Source of the DNA: Glomus cerebriforme
Lineage: Eukaryota; Glomeromycota; Glomeromycetes; Glomerales; Glomeraceae
Reading direction: 5' to 3'
Assembly: GCA_003550305.1 (NCBI GenBank)
Contig: QKYT01000170.1
Location: 143,711 to 197,532 of the forward strand
Length of the DNA: 53,822 nt
This document shows, piece after piece, positions 21,640 to 32,975 of this stretch. Every line of letters begins with the position of its first letter. The first letter of the stretch is position 1. The position numbers and the translations under genes were made by a program. The notes under the pieces are model-generated. The model did no database searches and was not told the DNA's origin. It was given only the letters and a program-made list of their open reading frames with translations.

Positions 21640-21860
21640 AATTTCCTTTATTTTTTTGTAATATTCTGAAAAAAATCCAGTTTGATCTGAATCTACAGAT
21701 TTGATTTGAAATGGATTCAGATCAGTTTGCAAATTTTAGATCTGTGGATCTGATCTGAATCAAATAAATCTAATCTGAATTTGATTTGATCAGATCAGAT
21801 CATGGTACAAAAAAATTTGGATCTGATCTAATCAAATTATTTAGATCTACATATATTAAT
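21640..21860. repeat. GATCTGAATC/GATCAGATC motif cluster
   Basis: About 200 bp packed with GATCTGA, GATTTGAAT and ATCAGATCAGATC in both orientations, resembling the subterminal region of another DNA transposon. No partner terminal repeat was found. Confidence 0.4.
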
Positions 21861-21904
21861 ATTGATAAAATAAAAAAAAACTTTTTTTTATTTTTATTTT
21901 TTTA

Positions 21905-22368
21905 TTTTTTTTTAGAAACAGAATCTAGATGAATGAACGAACAATTTCTGAATAAACTAAAAGTGAGTTTGTTCTTTTATTTTTTTTTATTTTTTTTTAT
22001 TTGAGGAATGTAACTAACATCTCCCTTCTCTTTTTTTAGGAAATCCAGATGAATAAATGAATGAAACTAAATGACTGAGATTTTGAACAAATATAAGTTT
22101 ATTCTTTTTTTACTTTATTAATTATTAAAGAATGTAATTAATATTCCTCTTTCTCTTTTTTTGGAAAACCAGATAAACAGATGAAGCTGAACAACTGAAA
22201 TCTTGAATGAACTTTATTAATTATTAGAAAATATAATTTATGTTTTCTTTTTTCTTTTTTTTTAGAAAACTAGATGAACAGACAAAATTAAATGACTGGA
22301 ATTTTGGATAAACATAAGTTCATTTTTTTTTTACTTTATTAATTATTAGGGAATATAATTAATATTAA
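21905..22368. repeat. four imperfect tandem copies of a 100-125-bp unit
   Basis: Units begin near 21911, 22037, 22155 and 22256 with T-run + AGAAA-C-AGATGAA-GA-, continue with AAATGACTGA-ATTTTGAA-AAA-ATAAGTT, then TTTACTTTATTAATTATTA-G-AATGTAATTAATATT. Each is bounded by a T-rich tract. Divergence between units is substantial, so the array is old. Non-coding. Confidence 0.65.
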
Positions 22369-22589
22369 AAAAAAAAGTTTAAAAGATGCAAAAAATATGG
22401 GTATAGGATTAGTTTACATTAATATAAGATCTTGGAGGAAGTAGTCGTGTTATTGGGTATTATTTTTTATAATAGATATATTAAGAATAAAGATTCTTAG
22501 AAAGAAATAAACTAAACGGTCACAATACATAAGTACTATGAATTCACTTTTTAGTAAGCAGTCAACTCAATTTTCAGGAGAATATCTGG

Positions 22590-23350
22590 TAGTTCAATTA
22601 GGAATTGGCCTATTATAGAGGACTACCACTGGAATGGTTAGTTTAGTGAGAATAAATATTTGGTAATGGTCTTCAGAGAAGACAGTATAAGCAATCATCT
22701 TGATTCATCTGGAACATCTGTTAGAATGACTAGGTACTAATTCTAATGGGTTAGAGGAATAAAGATACAATTAGTTTAGTTTTTTTTTTTGTATTTTAGT
22801 ATTAGTTATTTTAGATAGACTCTTTTTCCTGAAAGTTAGTATTAGTAACCGGCTTTCATAAATTTTCTTATAAAAGATTAGCTTTTATAACATTTTATGC
22901 TAGTTTGAAGATTTGAGTAATATAGTATAAGGTAATCTTTATCCTAGAAATTAGTACTAGTATCCAATTTCTAAAACCTCATCAATGTTTTATACTAATT
23001 AGAAGATCTAAATGATTTGTAGAAAGATTCAGGTAAACTGAGTGAAGGGTATTTCAGTTAACAGGAAGATTTGGGAAAACTGGTTGAAGAAATTATTTTA
23101 GTGTTTAGCACTGAGGTATGAGAAAAATTCAGAACATATCTTATCTAAAGAGGCTCAGCAATATGGCTTCACTCTGAGGACCTATATGGTATAAGTGTGA
23201 CAAGTTGGATATTTCTGCCTCTAATGTGAGGAAAAAGGGCTTATTTTGCATAGCTACCATTAAACCATTTGTAATAGAAGTAAAATCTTTATTATTCTTG
23301 TTTTAATAAACTTGCTTAATCAACTTATCTTTAAAAACAAAAAAATTATA
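22590..23350 (+). mobile_element. poly-A-tailed retroelement relic, copy B
   Basis: Shares the words TCTGGAACATCTGTTAGAAT, TTCTAATGGGTTAGAGGAAT, CAGGTAAACTGAGTGAAGGG and GGAAGATTTGGGAAAACTGG, in the same order, with the reverse strand of 12790-13490. It ends with ATAAACTTGCTTAATCAACT and an A-rich tail near 23340. Non-coding in its present state. Confidence 0.45.
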
Positions 23351-24747
23351 AAATCAATGGTTACTTTATTATTTATAAAGATATTAACTATCAAATAAGA
23401 TTGTAGCAATTAAAATTACTATTAATTTTGTTCTAGTAAATAATGACCAATTTTTAATTATACAGTAAAATATAAATTTTAATTGCAATATATTTTAACA
23501 TTTCTTTTGTAATTTTTAATAAGCTATCTATGTAAATATTAAATATTTGGTTTAATACTTATATATGTAGTTACCATAATTCTGTGAACTGTTAAATAAT
23601 AATATAGTTGAAAATTTATTTCTTGATTATTATAATATCTGGCAAAATACTAAAAGAATAGTATGAAATAGTAGTCTATTAGATGTATTATAAATTAAAG
23701 AATACAGATAATAATATTTATAATAAATATATGAATTATTTTGATATGAATAATTTTTCTTGATACTTTTAAGTAATTTTAGATATATATAATTGATTTT
23801 AAATTGACATTAAAAATTGTGAACTATGATGTGAATCTGTAATATTGACAAAATATTACAGTTTTCTTTACATTCTTTTAAGATAGTATAATGTCTCATA
23901 AAAATAATAGAATTACTTTATGTTCATATTTATTAGTAAATTATCTTTTTATAAAATTACTATAAGAATTTTATAAATAAAGAAATATTTTAAAATTTTA
24001 ATATATACTATTATCTATTACTAATACTTTAATTGCTTATTTTTCTAACAATTCAAAAAATCTTTAATTTAATAACCTTTATTATTTTAAAATTATTATT
24101 ATTTTGTTATCAATTAATAAAATATATCAAATAATTAAATAGTAGTTAAATATATTTTAATTATACTGAAATTTTAAAAATATTGTATTTATTACTTAAA
24201 ATAAGAAATTATTTAACAGATTTTAAAGAATTAAATTACAGTTTCTAAATTTTTTATTAAATATTTTAAATAAAAGTGATTTAGAATAGGCCTAATTCTG
24301 AAAAAAAGTTTTTAAAAACTAATAAATTGATTTAAAAATATATATATGTGTCAGATAACCGGCTTAAATTATGGACCCATTTGGGCTGATATTTAATGGT
24401 TGTAATTTATTTGTATTTTTTTCCATTATTAAACCAATTTTTAACAGAATTTACAGTATGCTTACAAAAAGAATCCAACACTAACATCAGAATTTGGATC
24501 CGTTATCCAGATTTTGTCTTTATAATGCCCTAAGAAAGTTTCACACAGTAATTTTTTTTTTTACAAAAAAAAAATATATTGTACAAATGAATTCACAAAC
24601 CAACCATAATTTTTACCGGAATTAGTGGAATTAATTATGAGTAATTAAATTTTTTAAAAAAGGAATAATTGCACGTTTTAGTTCCGACATAAATATTATT
24701 ATTATTTTGGTTAAAATCTCTTTTTTTTAATTTTCGGAATATTGTAT
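23351..24747. other. AT-rich intergenic DNA
   Basis: No coding frame, RNA gene or repeat structure recognised. Confidence 0.5.
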
Positions 24748-24869
24748 TCAAATATTTGTATTTATACGCGTCAATCAAAAAATTTTTTTTTACATTGTCT
24801 TCACTCTCCGAAAGACCGGAACTGGTATGAGAACATCAAATATTTGTATTTATACGCGTCAATCAAAAA
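24748..24869. repeat. 34-bp direct repeat, 88 bp apart
   Basis: The 34-mer that begins TCAAATATTTGTATTTATAC and contains ACGCGTCAATCAAAAA occurs at 24748-24781 and again, identical, at 24836-24869. The intervening 54 bp are unrelated. Confidence 0.75.
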
Positions 24870-25473
24870 TTTATTTTATTTTTTTTTTACTTGAAAAATT
24901 CACTTTAAAAAGAAACGCGAAAAGAATCAAGATTTTTTTTTTTTTAGTTTTTTTGACTTTAGTTAGGCTTTATTTTTAGAAGAAAAAGAAAATATAAAGA
25001 AAAATAAATTCAGAGAAAAAAAATTTAAAAAAAATTTCTAATGAAGTATATAATAGAAAAAATTTTGAAAAAAAAGTAATGTACAGATTATAAACATACA
25101 AAAAAAAAAAGAAGAAATAGAAATTTCATCAAGAATGTCCAATTTTTTTTTTTTTTTTTTTGAAAAAAAAAAAAAAAAAAATAAAAATTGAAGTTGCAAA
25201 ACAAAATTCAAACTTGATATCATAAAAGTAACAAACTAAATAATAATATATATATATAAAAAAAAAGGACATTTGAAAGAAATTTCTTTTTTTTTCTTCT
25301 CTTTTTTTTTGAAAGAAGAAAATTTGAAAAAAAAAAGAAATAAAATGAAAATTTTTTGTAATAATAATATATTTACTCTCCCGTCTTCTCTTTTTTTTTT
25401 TTTTTTTAAAAAATATTTTTGTTAATAATAAAATTTGTTATTTTTTTTTTCTTTTCCCCCCTCCCACAGGGAG

Positions 25474-25511
<38 letters not shown>

Positions 25512-26116
25512 AAAAAAATTTTTAATTTTTTTTTAAAACTTAATATGTATATAAAAAAATATATCGAAAAAAAAAAAAATTTATAAAAGGAAAAAAACTA
25601 CATATATGTACAGAGTATATTTTTGAAAAAAATTTATATATATAAAAAAAAAGATTAAATTTACAAAAAAAAGAAAAATAATTTGATTTAATATCTTGTA
25701 TTTATAATTTTTGATTTTTAATTTTGCGGCACTATTTTAAAACGAAAAAGAAAGAAGAAAAAAAATATAAAGTTAAAACTTTCAAACGAAAAAAAAGTAA
25801 AGAATAAATTACCCTCTTCGTTATTAAATCTTAAAAATAAATTTTTTTCTTTAAAGATTTTTTTAAGGTAAAAAAAAATTCTCATAAAAAAAAGGATCGT
25901 TTTTTTTTCTTTTCGATTTCCGAAAATTTTAATAATTCAAAGCGGTATAAATTCGAAAAATAATATAAAGGTATATAAAATATTTACAATCGCGTTTTTT
26001 TTTTTACGAAAAAGTGTTCTAATATCGTTTTTTTTTTCGACGAAAAAGTCAAATATAATCATATTGTTGCGAATGAACACATGCGATTTTTGTTTTTTTT
26101 CGTTGTAATAAACTCT
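24870..26116. other. low-complexity DNA downstream of the HMG-type gene
   Basis: Dominated by A- and T-runs of 8-30 bases, including a CCCCCCTCCC patch near 25455. Consistent with a long 3' region. The frames here are homopolymer artefacts. Confidence 0.5.
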
Positions 26117-27178
26117 TTAAATATCCAGACCTATATCACTACAATTCTCGTCATCTTCATCATCAGAACGTGACATCCAATCTGGCATAGGTCTGTTGTT
26201 ATCATTAAAAATATTTGGCGAGGAAGAAGAAGGCGAAGAAGTTATTGCCGAATTATTAACAACATTCTGATGAACGCTATTTTCAAAATCAACAGCATCT
26301 ACTCCTTCTACAGCATTAGTATGAATATTATACCGGCAGGAAGAACCAGTATGATTAGTAGGGTTCACGTGATGACGACGTGGTGTTGTAGAAGATTTTC
26401 CGCAAGAATTAAGAGAAGCAAATTTTTGTTCAAAGGCCAAAGCTTGAGCGATCTTCTTTCTAATAGCTAACCTTTCATAATGTTTCTTAATATTTTCAGG
26501 TTCTTCCTTCCACATTTCACCAATAATGATTGAAGGGGAATTTTTTTTATCAGAAATAATATTATTGCTATTATTATTTTTTAAACTAGAATTTGAAGAG
26601 ATAGATACAGCAGAATTACGTAAGGCCGAAATTCTTTCTTTTAATTTTTGTCTATATATAGCAGCATTAATATTTACAGTAGGATTAGAGGAATGTCTTA
26701 AAATATTACGACGATTAACATCATTAATATTATTACGACGTCTTTTCTTTGAGATACCTCCATTATTATTATTATTGGTACAGGAAGAGGAAAAGGTATT
26801 AATTCTTCTTCTTCTTAATTCAATGTCATTAATATTGTCATTATTATTAATTCTCGACCTTAATTGATGAATAACATCACCAGTTACTACCGGACTCATC
26901 AATTGCCTAGAATTGTTATTAGCGACATCAGTAAAGTAAGCACGAGGGATGAGAACCGGATGGTATCCTTCCGGTATCCAATATTGTTGCATGTTTTCCC
27001 TATCACACGCAAACCTTTGTACTTTAGTCTCAAATAATGCCGTAGTAGCCGAATGATTGGAGGAAGAATCATCATCAGGCAAAAAGGAAGAGGTCGATGG
27101 TTGATGTTGTTGCTCGAGGGAAGAGGATGTTGTTTGGTACACGAGAACTTTATACTTAAGAGACTTTGTAGACCCCAT
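26117..27178 (-). CDS. HMG-box-like DNA-binding protein, 353 aa
   Basis: A single-exon frame from ATG at 27178 to TAA at 26117. Polar, Asn- and Ser-rich, with basic patches (RRRR near residue 122 and KKRRR near 144, possible nuclear signals). Residues about 165-245 resemble a divergent HMG box of the fungal MATA-HMG type: helix NINAAIYRQKLKERISAL, then SPSIIIGEMWKEEPENIKKH and YERLAIRKKIAQALA, with the Trp-Lys-Glu-Glu-Pro pattern of helix 2. An unusual Ser/Asn-rich insert of about 30 residues separates helices 1 and 2. The C-terminus is acidic (RSDDEDDENCSD). HMG-box genes are greatly expanded in arbuscular mycorrhizal fungi (family knowledge). DNA binding is inferred, as the box is degenerate. 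Confidence 0.6.
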   Translation of the reverse strand: MGSTKSLKYKVLVYQTTSSSLEQQHQPSTSSFLPDDDSSSNHSATTALFETKVQRFACDRENMQQYWIPEGYHPVLIPRAYFTDVANNNSRQLMSPVVTGDVIHQLRSRINNNDNINDIELRRRRINTFSSSCTNNNNNGGISKKRRRNNINDVNRRNILRHSSNPTVNINAAIYRQKLKERISALRNSAVSISSNSSLKNNNSNNIISDKKNSPSIIIGEMWKEEPENIKKHYERLAIRKKIAQALAFEQKFASLNSCGKSSTTPRRHHVNPTNHTGSSCRYNIHTNAVEGVDAVDFENSVHQNVVNNSAITSSPSSSSPNIFNDNNRPMPDWMSRSDDEDDENCSDIGLDI

Positions 27179-28560
27179 TATTATAAAAATTGTTTTTAGA
27201 GAAGATGAAAAAAAAAGAAAAAAAGTGAAAAAAAAAGGGAAACGGAAAAAGAAATGAAATGGGGGGAAGTCGTTAAAGAAGGGAGGAACAGTCCTCGTGC
27301 ACTAATAACAATTAAAAAAGAAGTAATTTGAAAATTTTATTTCGATTAAGTATTTTTATATGAATTTGTGAAGTACAAAAAAAAAAAATTTTTTAACCGG
27401 TCTAAAATTTGGTCATTTTATTTATTTTCGGAATTCAAAAACAGTTAAAGTGAAAAAAAAAAAAAATTTTTTTTTTATACAGATTAAAATAATGGTAACC
27501 GATGGTAAATCATGAATGTGATTACATTAAAAAAAAAAGGAAAGACTATATTGTGATTAAAGAGAGGGAAAGATGGCATAAAGAGAAGAAGAGAGAAAAA
27601 AAATGCATGCAAGAAACTTTTTTTTTTTTTTTTTTTTGAAAAATGCAAAAAGTATACATGATGTTGTGTAATGTTAAAATAGCTTAAAGAAACGAAGAAG
27701 AAGGGAAGTTGTGTAGAATTTTATAATATATGTATGTAATGTACGTTATGTATGCAAAAGCGCGTAATAAAATATATTAAAATAATCATTGTTTTTTATT
27801 GAAGAAAAAAAAAAAAAAAACGACGATGTTCTAAATCAAGGAATCAAGAATCTGTTACACCATTGTTAATCTTTTACAATAGAAAAAAAGCTTTTATAGA
27901 AAAAAGAGTTACAAGATATACCTAGAAATATTTAGATTAGACATCTGTCATTACTCTTAAATCAGAAACAATATACGATAGTAGGCTATTGTTTTAAGCC
28001 ACAAAGTGATTTTATTGAGAACAATGGAATCCAAGGTGTTGGGAATCAAAAAAAAAAAAAAAAAAATTATAATACAAAAATTTAAAGTTAACGTATACTT
28101 TTATTAAACTATTGAATACTATTTTTATCCGTTTATCACTGTTACCAATATTCTTTCTTGACTTTGTAATTTACCAAAAAAAATCCCCACAAAGACCTTC
28201 TTCTCCACTCGATAAAAATAAAATTAATCATTATGTCGAAGATCTCTCTCAAAAATATATAACATTTACATTTCAGTTAACTTACTCAAAATGTAAAATT
28301 AAGCAATATTGCATCATTCGTCATTCCTTGGAATGTATGTAAATATATGTTTACGGTTCATTTGTACACAATTGATACGTTTATTTTAATTTATATTTAA
28401 TAATCAAACTTGATAAGTGTGTATTGATTAACAGTAAAAAAGTTTGAGAATAATCCGTTAAAAATGAATGATTATTTAATTCATTACTAAATAAAGTATT
28501 TTTCGGAGTTAACTCTAGTAAATGTTTATTTATTTAATATTAGAATAACTTGGCGAACGG
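27179..28560. other. upstream region of the HMG-type gene, low complexity
   Basis: Purine-rich DNA (GAAGAAGGGAAG, GAGAGAGGGAAAG) for about 550 bp upstream of the start, then AT-rich DNA with A-runs. No convincing coding frame. A 76-codon plus frame at 28112 has no recognisable features. Confidence 0.45.
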
Positions 28561-28638
28561 TAAGTTAACTCAAACTTGTCGAACAGCATGTTAATAAACA
28601 TGATAAACAGGTAAACAGATAAACAATGAAATCATTCA

Positions 28639-28673
<35 letters not shown>

Positions 28674-28846
28674 TTTTACTTATGCATCTAGACATTATCA
28701 AGAATCACTCTAAAGATTGGAGATGTTATTATAAACAGNNNNNNNNNNNNNNNNNNNNNNNNNNNNNNNNNNNNNNNNNNNNNNNNNNNNNNNNNNNNNN
28801 NNNNNNNNNNNNNNNNNNNTAAGTTAACTCAAACTTGTCGAACAGC

Positions 28847-28929
<83 letters not shown>

Positions 28930-28997
28930 TTTTTTGACACATGCATCCAAACAATATCAAGTATCACTCTAAAGATTGGAGATGTTATTATAAACAG
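28561..28997. repeat. duplicated 178-bp segment around an assembly gap
   Basis: 28561-28738 and 28820-28997 both start TAAGTTAACTCAAACTTGTC and end ACTCTAAAGATTGGAGATGT..TATAAACAG, with A-runs of about 30 and over 60 in the middle. Ns fill 28739-28819 exactly between them. This looks like a tandem duplication, or a scaffolding artefact caused by an unresolved poly-A tract. Confidence 0.75.
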
Positions 28998-31884
28998 GTT
29001 ATTAAACCGGTCAAATGAATGATCATTTATTATATCAGATATTATTCACAACACAACATGAGGGAAAAATTTTAAAAAATTTTCATTGTTAAAAAGAGAT
29101 TATTAAATTTTAACTGGAGGAATAAGAATAAAACGTGTACTTTTTTAAAAGTATAAAATTAAATATTAAAAATTTTCCGTTTAACTCACATTAATAATAC
29201 TTTATTATTATTTATTATTTATTATACGGAAGCAGGAGATTTCTCGTGTGTGCATCGTAAGTTTCAGCCCTCTTTCATTCGTTCTTTTTCAATAGGGAAG
29301 TTAAAATTGGTGATTCATTACGTGCTTTTAATTTTTCATTTTTAAACAAACGGTATTTTTCTTTTACAGCAAACAATCGAAACATTATCAAATCGGAATG
29401 AGCATTCAAATCATTTCATTACATTTCACAACAGCTAATACTTTTTTTTTTTTTTTTAAATAAACAATGAAAAAAAAAAACTCAAAAATAATCCAATTAT
29501 CTTAGATCATCGGTATGTGATTTGTCATTCTCATGATAATATCAAACACAATCTTTTGTACTATGAAAGCCAATCATTCTTGATCAAAAAACGCGTTAAC
29601 AATATATATATATATATATAAATTACATTTTTATATATTTATATATCATTAATGTAATATCTAATTTATATTAATTAAAAAAAAAACTTCTTTGTTTTAA
29701 ACTTTGGTATTTTGGCTATCGCATTATCATTTATCAATTTATTATTACGTAAGAAATTCTAGACGATTCAATTTTTTTTTTACTTCAAGTAATATTACCT
29801 AATTTGTATATACTTGAACATCTCCGAAAGAAATTAAATAAAAAAAAAAAATTCTTTTTGAGAAAAAAGTTCTTATTATTTTTTTACATAATCTATACAG
29901 CGATGTTCATATGATAAAAAAATAAAGAATGCAATTTTAGCTTATCACTATTAATTTCTTTTTCTTTCTTTCAAAACGAAATATTTTATTATGTCATGTA
30001 ATGCGAATGATAAGCTATTTGACGCGCGTATTAATTATAGGTTCAATCTTATGAAGTAAATAAAGTAATTATGTATTAATTAATAATAAAATATTCTCCA
30101 ATGGAATGGTTATTGGTATTTATTATTATCTGAAACTTAATTTGGGGTCTTTCAATTAGACTTTACGTGGAAAGTTTCATCATATTATAAATCCATTGTC
30201 AATTATGTCCATTGTTCATCCTCCTCTTTTTTTTTTTGTTTAATAAAACCTGGTAATTAATCCCAGGAAATCAGCCACTGTTCTTTCTTTCCTTCATTTC
30301 TTTCTTTTCTCTTTGAAACTTCTTTGGTAACTCTTCGATAAATTCGGTGTCATTATTCATCAATCTCCCCGCTTATCATCATTATTCATTTTTTGGTTAA
30401 AATGTATAAAAATACGTAATTTACGTGCTTTGATGTATCTACCCCACTAAAATTTCTAAACCCCACTGAATAAATTCCCTTTTGGTAAGAAATGTTCTTT
30501 CAATATCACGTGAATTTACATTATGTATGTGAGATTAGGTATGTTCGAAACCACTTAAGTTATTTAATTGTTCATAGAAAAAAAAAAAATTTTTATTTTT
30601 TTTTTCTTTTATGCAACATTTATTAATTCTTCACATGTCAATATTTTTTTTTTTTTTTAAAAAAAAAACGCCAGTCGGCTAGGCTGGCGCGACTTATCCA
30701 ATGAACCGGCAAAAATTATGATAGACTTAAAAAACTATTTTTAATGACTAAAAAAAAGTTTCCTTTAAAACAAAAAAAAAATTGATTTTTAGGTTTATAA
30801 ATATAAGTCACACATTCAGTAAAAGATATATTATATTATGAAACATGTCAGCCGTTGTGAAACATGACTATTTGTAAAAGAAATTAAAACTTTAGGCTTT
30901 TTCTTTCTCTTTTTTGTTTACTATAAAGCGTTCATTAGTCGGACAAAGGGATAGACTAAAATTCTATTAAAGTTTCGATGATATATCACGAGGGAAATGA
31001 AAAAAGTATCTGTGAGTTGTCCTAACGGAAACAAACTCACAGACAATAATCCTATATATGGAAATAGTTACAATTAGGCGCACGCACGTAAAATGTGTAA
31101 AAATGTGTAAAGTCTGTAATGTTTTTATCATCAGTATCATTTTTAATGCAAAGCCCGAACATTCACGTGTCGATACTCTATAGTTTATTGAAATGTAAAT
31201 ATTTCGTAAATATTTCTTTTTTTGTTGCTTCTTTTATCAGATGATTTGCTATTATCCAATTTAGTATAGATTTTTTTTAGGTGTAATTCCTGCCCAGGAT
31301 TAATTTAATTTCGGTCAAAAAATTACAGTATTATTTATTTATTTATATTATTAATATTAATCAAATATTACGAATAAATAAACAAAGATTTTGGCATATT
31401 ACTAATTTAATAGATCGTGATCAAATCATCATGTCATTTTATGAACAATGACTATTTATAATTTATATAAGCATGGGTTAAACCATTGTCCAAAAACGTG
31501 ACTATTCAGTCACATGTTCTACTATTTAAATTACGTCATGTGTACCCTAAATGATCATTTTTTTTTTCACCAAAGATAAAATTGTTTCTGAAACTTTTAA
31601 ATAATTTTTAAAATTGTTTAATTGTTTAGAAAATGTTAAAATCGGATAATATGTAATACTCGGACTTTAAAATAGTAAAGAAATATCATGATGTGATTCA
31701 TAAGGAATAGTCTATAGAGTTGATATGTTGTAGTTAAACTTGCAATGGGTTGTTAATTGTTATGAGATTATTATAAAGTTTTTGAAACCACAACTCCACA
31801 AGGTATTTTTAATGATCGGTAAGAATAAGCAAATAAAGTATTTACAAAATTAATTGTCTTTCCTTTTGACATTTTTCTTTTTTT
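28998..31884. other. AT-rich intergenic DNA
   Basis: No gene found. It holds long A/T runs, a (TA)n tract near 29602-29620, and a small GC-rich hairpin CGCCAGTCGGCTAGGCTGGCG near 30670 (6-bp stem CGCCAG/CTGGCG) just after a poly-A run. Confidence 0.45.
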
Positions 31885-32975
31885 TTTTTCCTCCATCAGA
31901 TGGAATTCGTCAAGTGCATGACTACTGTACGCTCTAGTTTTGGAATATGCTGATAAGCACTTTAATGGATGTTTGGGTAAAAGGAAAGGATTAGGAATAG
32001 TTAAAGGGATTAGAGTAAGGGGATGCATACCTCAGAATATCGCTGGGTGATTTTATGTATTATTTCCTAAAAAATTCTAAAAGTCTCGGATGGGATGATA
32101 AACTTGGCTTATCCATTACGATTAGCAAGAATTATATTGTTTTTATACGAAATTGATATTATCCATCATGATTTGGTAAATATATAAACTATTGTTCTAT
32201 CTTTGATTTACTATTTTATTTTTTCTAAATTAATTATGCTCTTTTTTTGTGAATATAGTAGTTCATGCAATATACTTGTATTGGAAATCATTAAGTTGAT
32301 CGGACTTTGATCTATCGAAAAGAATCACTAACCATCAAATAGCAATACAAGAGTGTATGATGTGAGATCCAAATTGATAATTGTAATAAAAATATATATT
32401 ACGAGTTAGAATTGGGTTTCGTATATTATGTGATAATGTACCTTATACTGTTACATTCATTAAAGTACTAGGAACAAAGAATGGATAAATGCTTAAATAA
32501 AAAGTTGTATATAGTAGAGGGAATTTTGAGTTTTGGCGTGGCATATTTCAAATATTTCAAATGAATGTTAACCATTTAAGTCTATTTTTTAATTTTATAA
32601 TTATTAAATGCGTAAAGAAAAGAATTATTGGTGACGCGCCTTCTGAATGTATTGATTATATAAAAGTAAGTTACATCAATACTGTTTATTTGGAATAAAT
32701 ATTTTTAAAATAATATAATAATAATTTTACTTATTTTAATTAGAATGTCGAAGGTGAACAACCGATACTCTTAAATCAGTTGAAATGTAAACCATTTAAA
32801 AGTGATGGATAATCTTTCATCAAAAATAACTAAGCAAGATATAAATAATGATTTAAGCATTGATGATTTAGTAATTCTGACGGAATCTTTTGCCAACTGT
32901 TTCTGAAAATAATTCATCAGGAATGGAATGTCAAATGAAGCAACAGTATTTATCAACAGTCAGATTTTAAATTCT
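31885..32975 (+). pseudogene. protein kinase (TKL-type) pseudogene
   Basis: Kinase landmarks appear in order on the plus strand but in different frames: LLYALVLEYADK (hinge, near 31925), FLKNSKSLGWDDK (near 32068), a frameshift, INLAYPLRLARIILFLYEID and then IIHHDL (catalytic loop, HRD to HHD, near 32160), SSCNILVLEIIKLIGL with a broken DFG (near 32262), LSKRI, a long unreadable gap where the activation segment should be, RIIGDAPSECIDYIKV (near 32615), then NVEGEQ..TLLKSVEM (near 32745), the usual 'CW..P..RP....V...L' end. Several stops and frameshifts make it dead. It is related in type to the intact kinase at 34462-36410 but belongs to a different subgroup. Confidence 0.7.

Noticed and set aside
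25038..25223. 61-codon minus frame rich in Phe and Lys
   Set aside because: Homopolymer T/A tracts only; no family pattern.
28112..28342. 76-codon plus frame
   Set aside because: Short, no motif, AT-rich context; chance frames of this size are expected.
28729..28950. Minus-strand frame of poly-Phe and unknown residues
   Set aside because: It is the translation of a poly-A run and the assembly gap.
30668..30690. CGCCAG..CTGGCG hairpin as a transcription terminator
   Set aside because: No gene ends nearby, and a poly-A lies on the upstream side only.
31771..32028. 85-codon minus frame
   Set aside because: It is the reverse strand of the kinase pseudogene hinge region.
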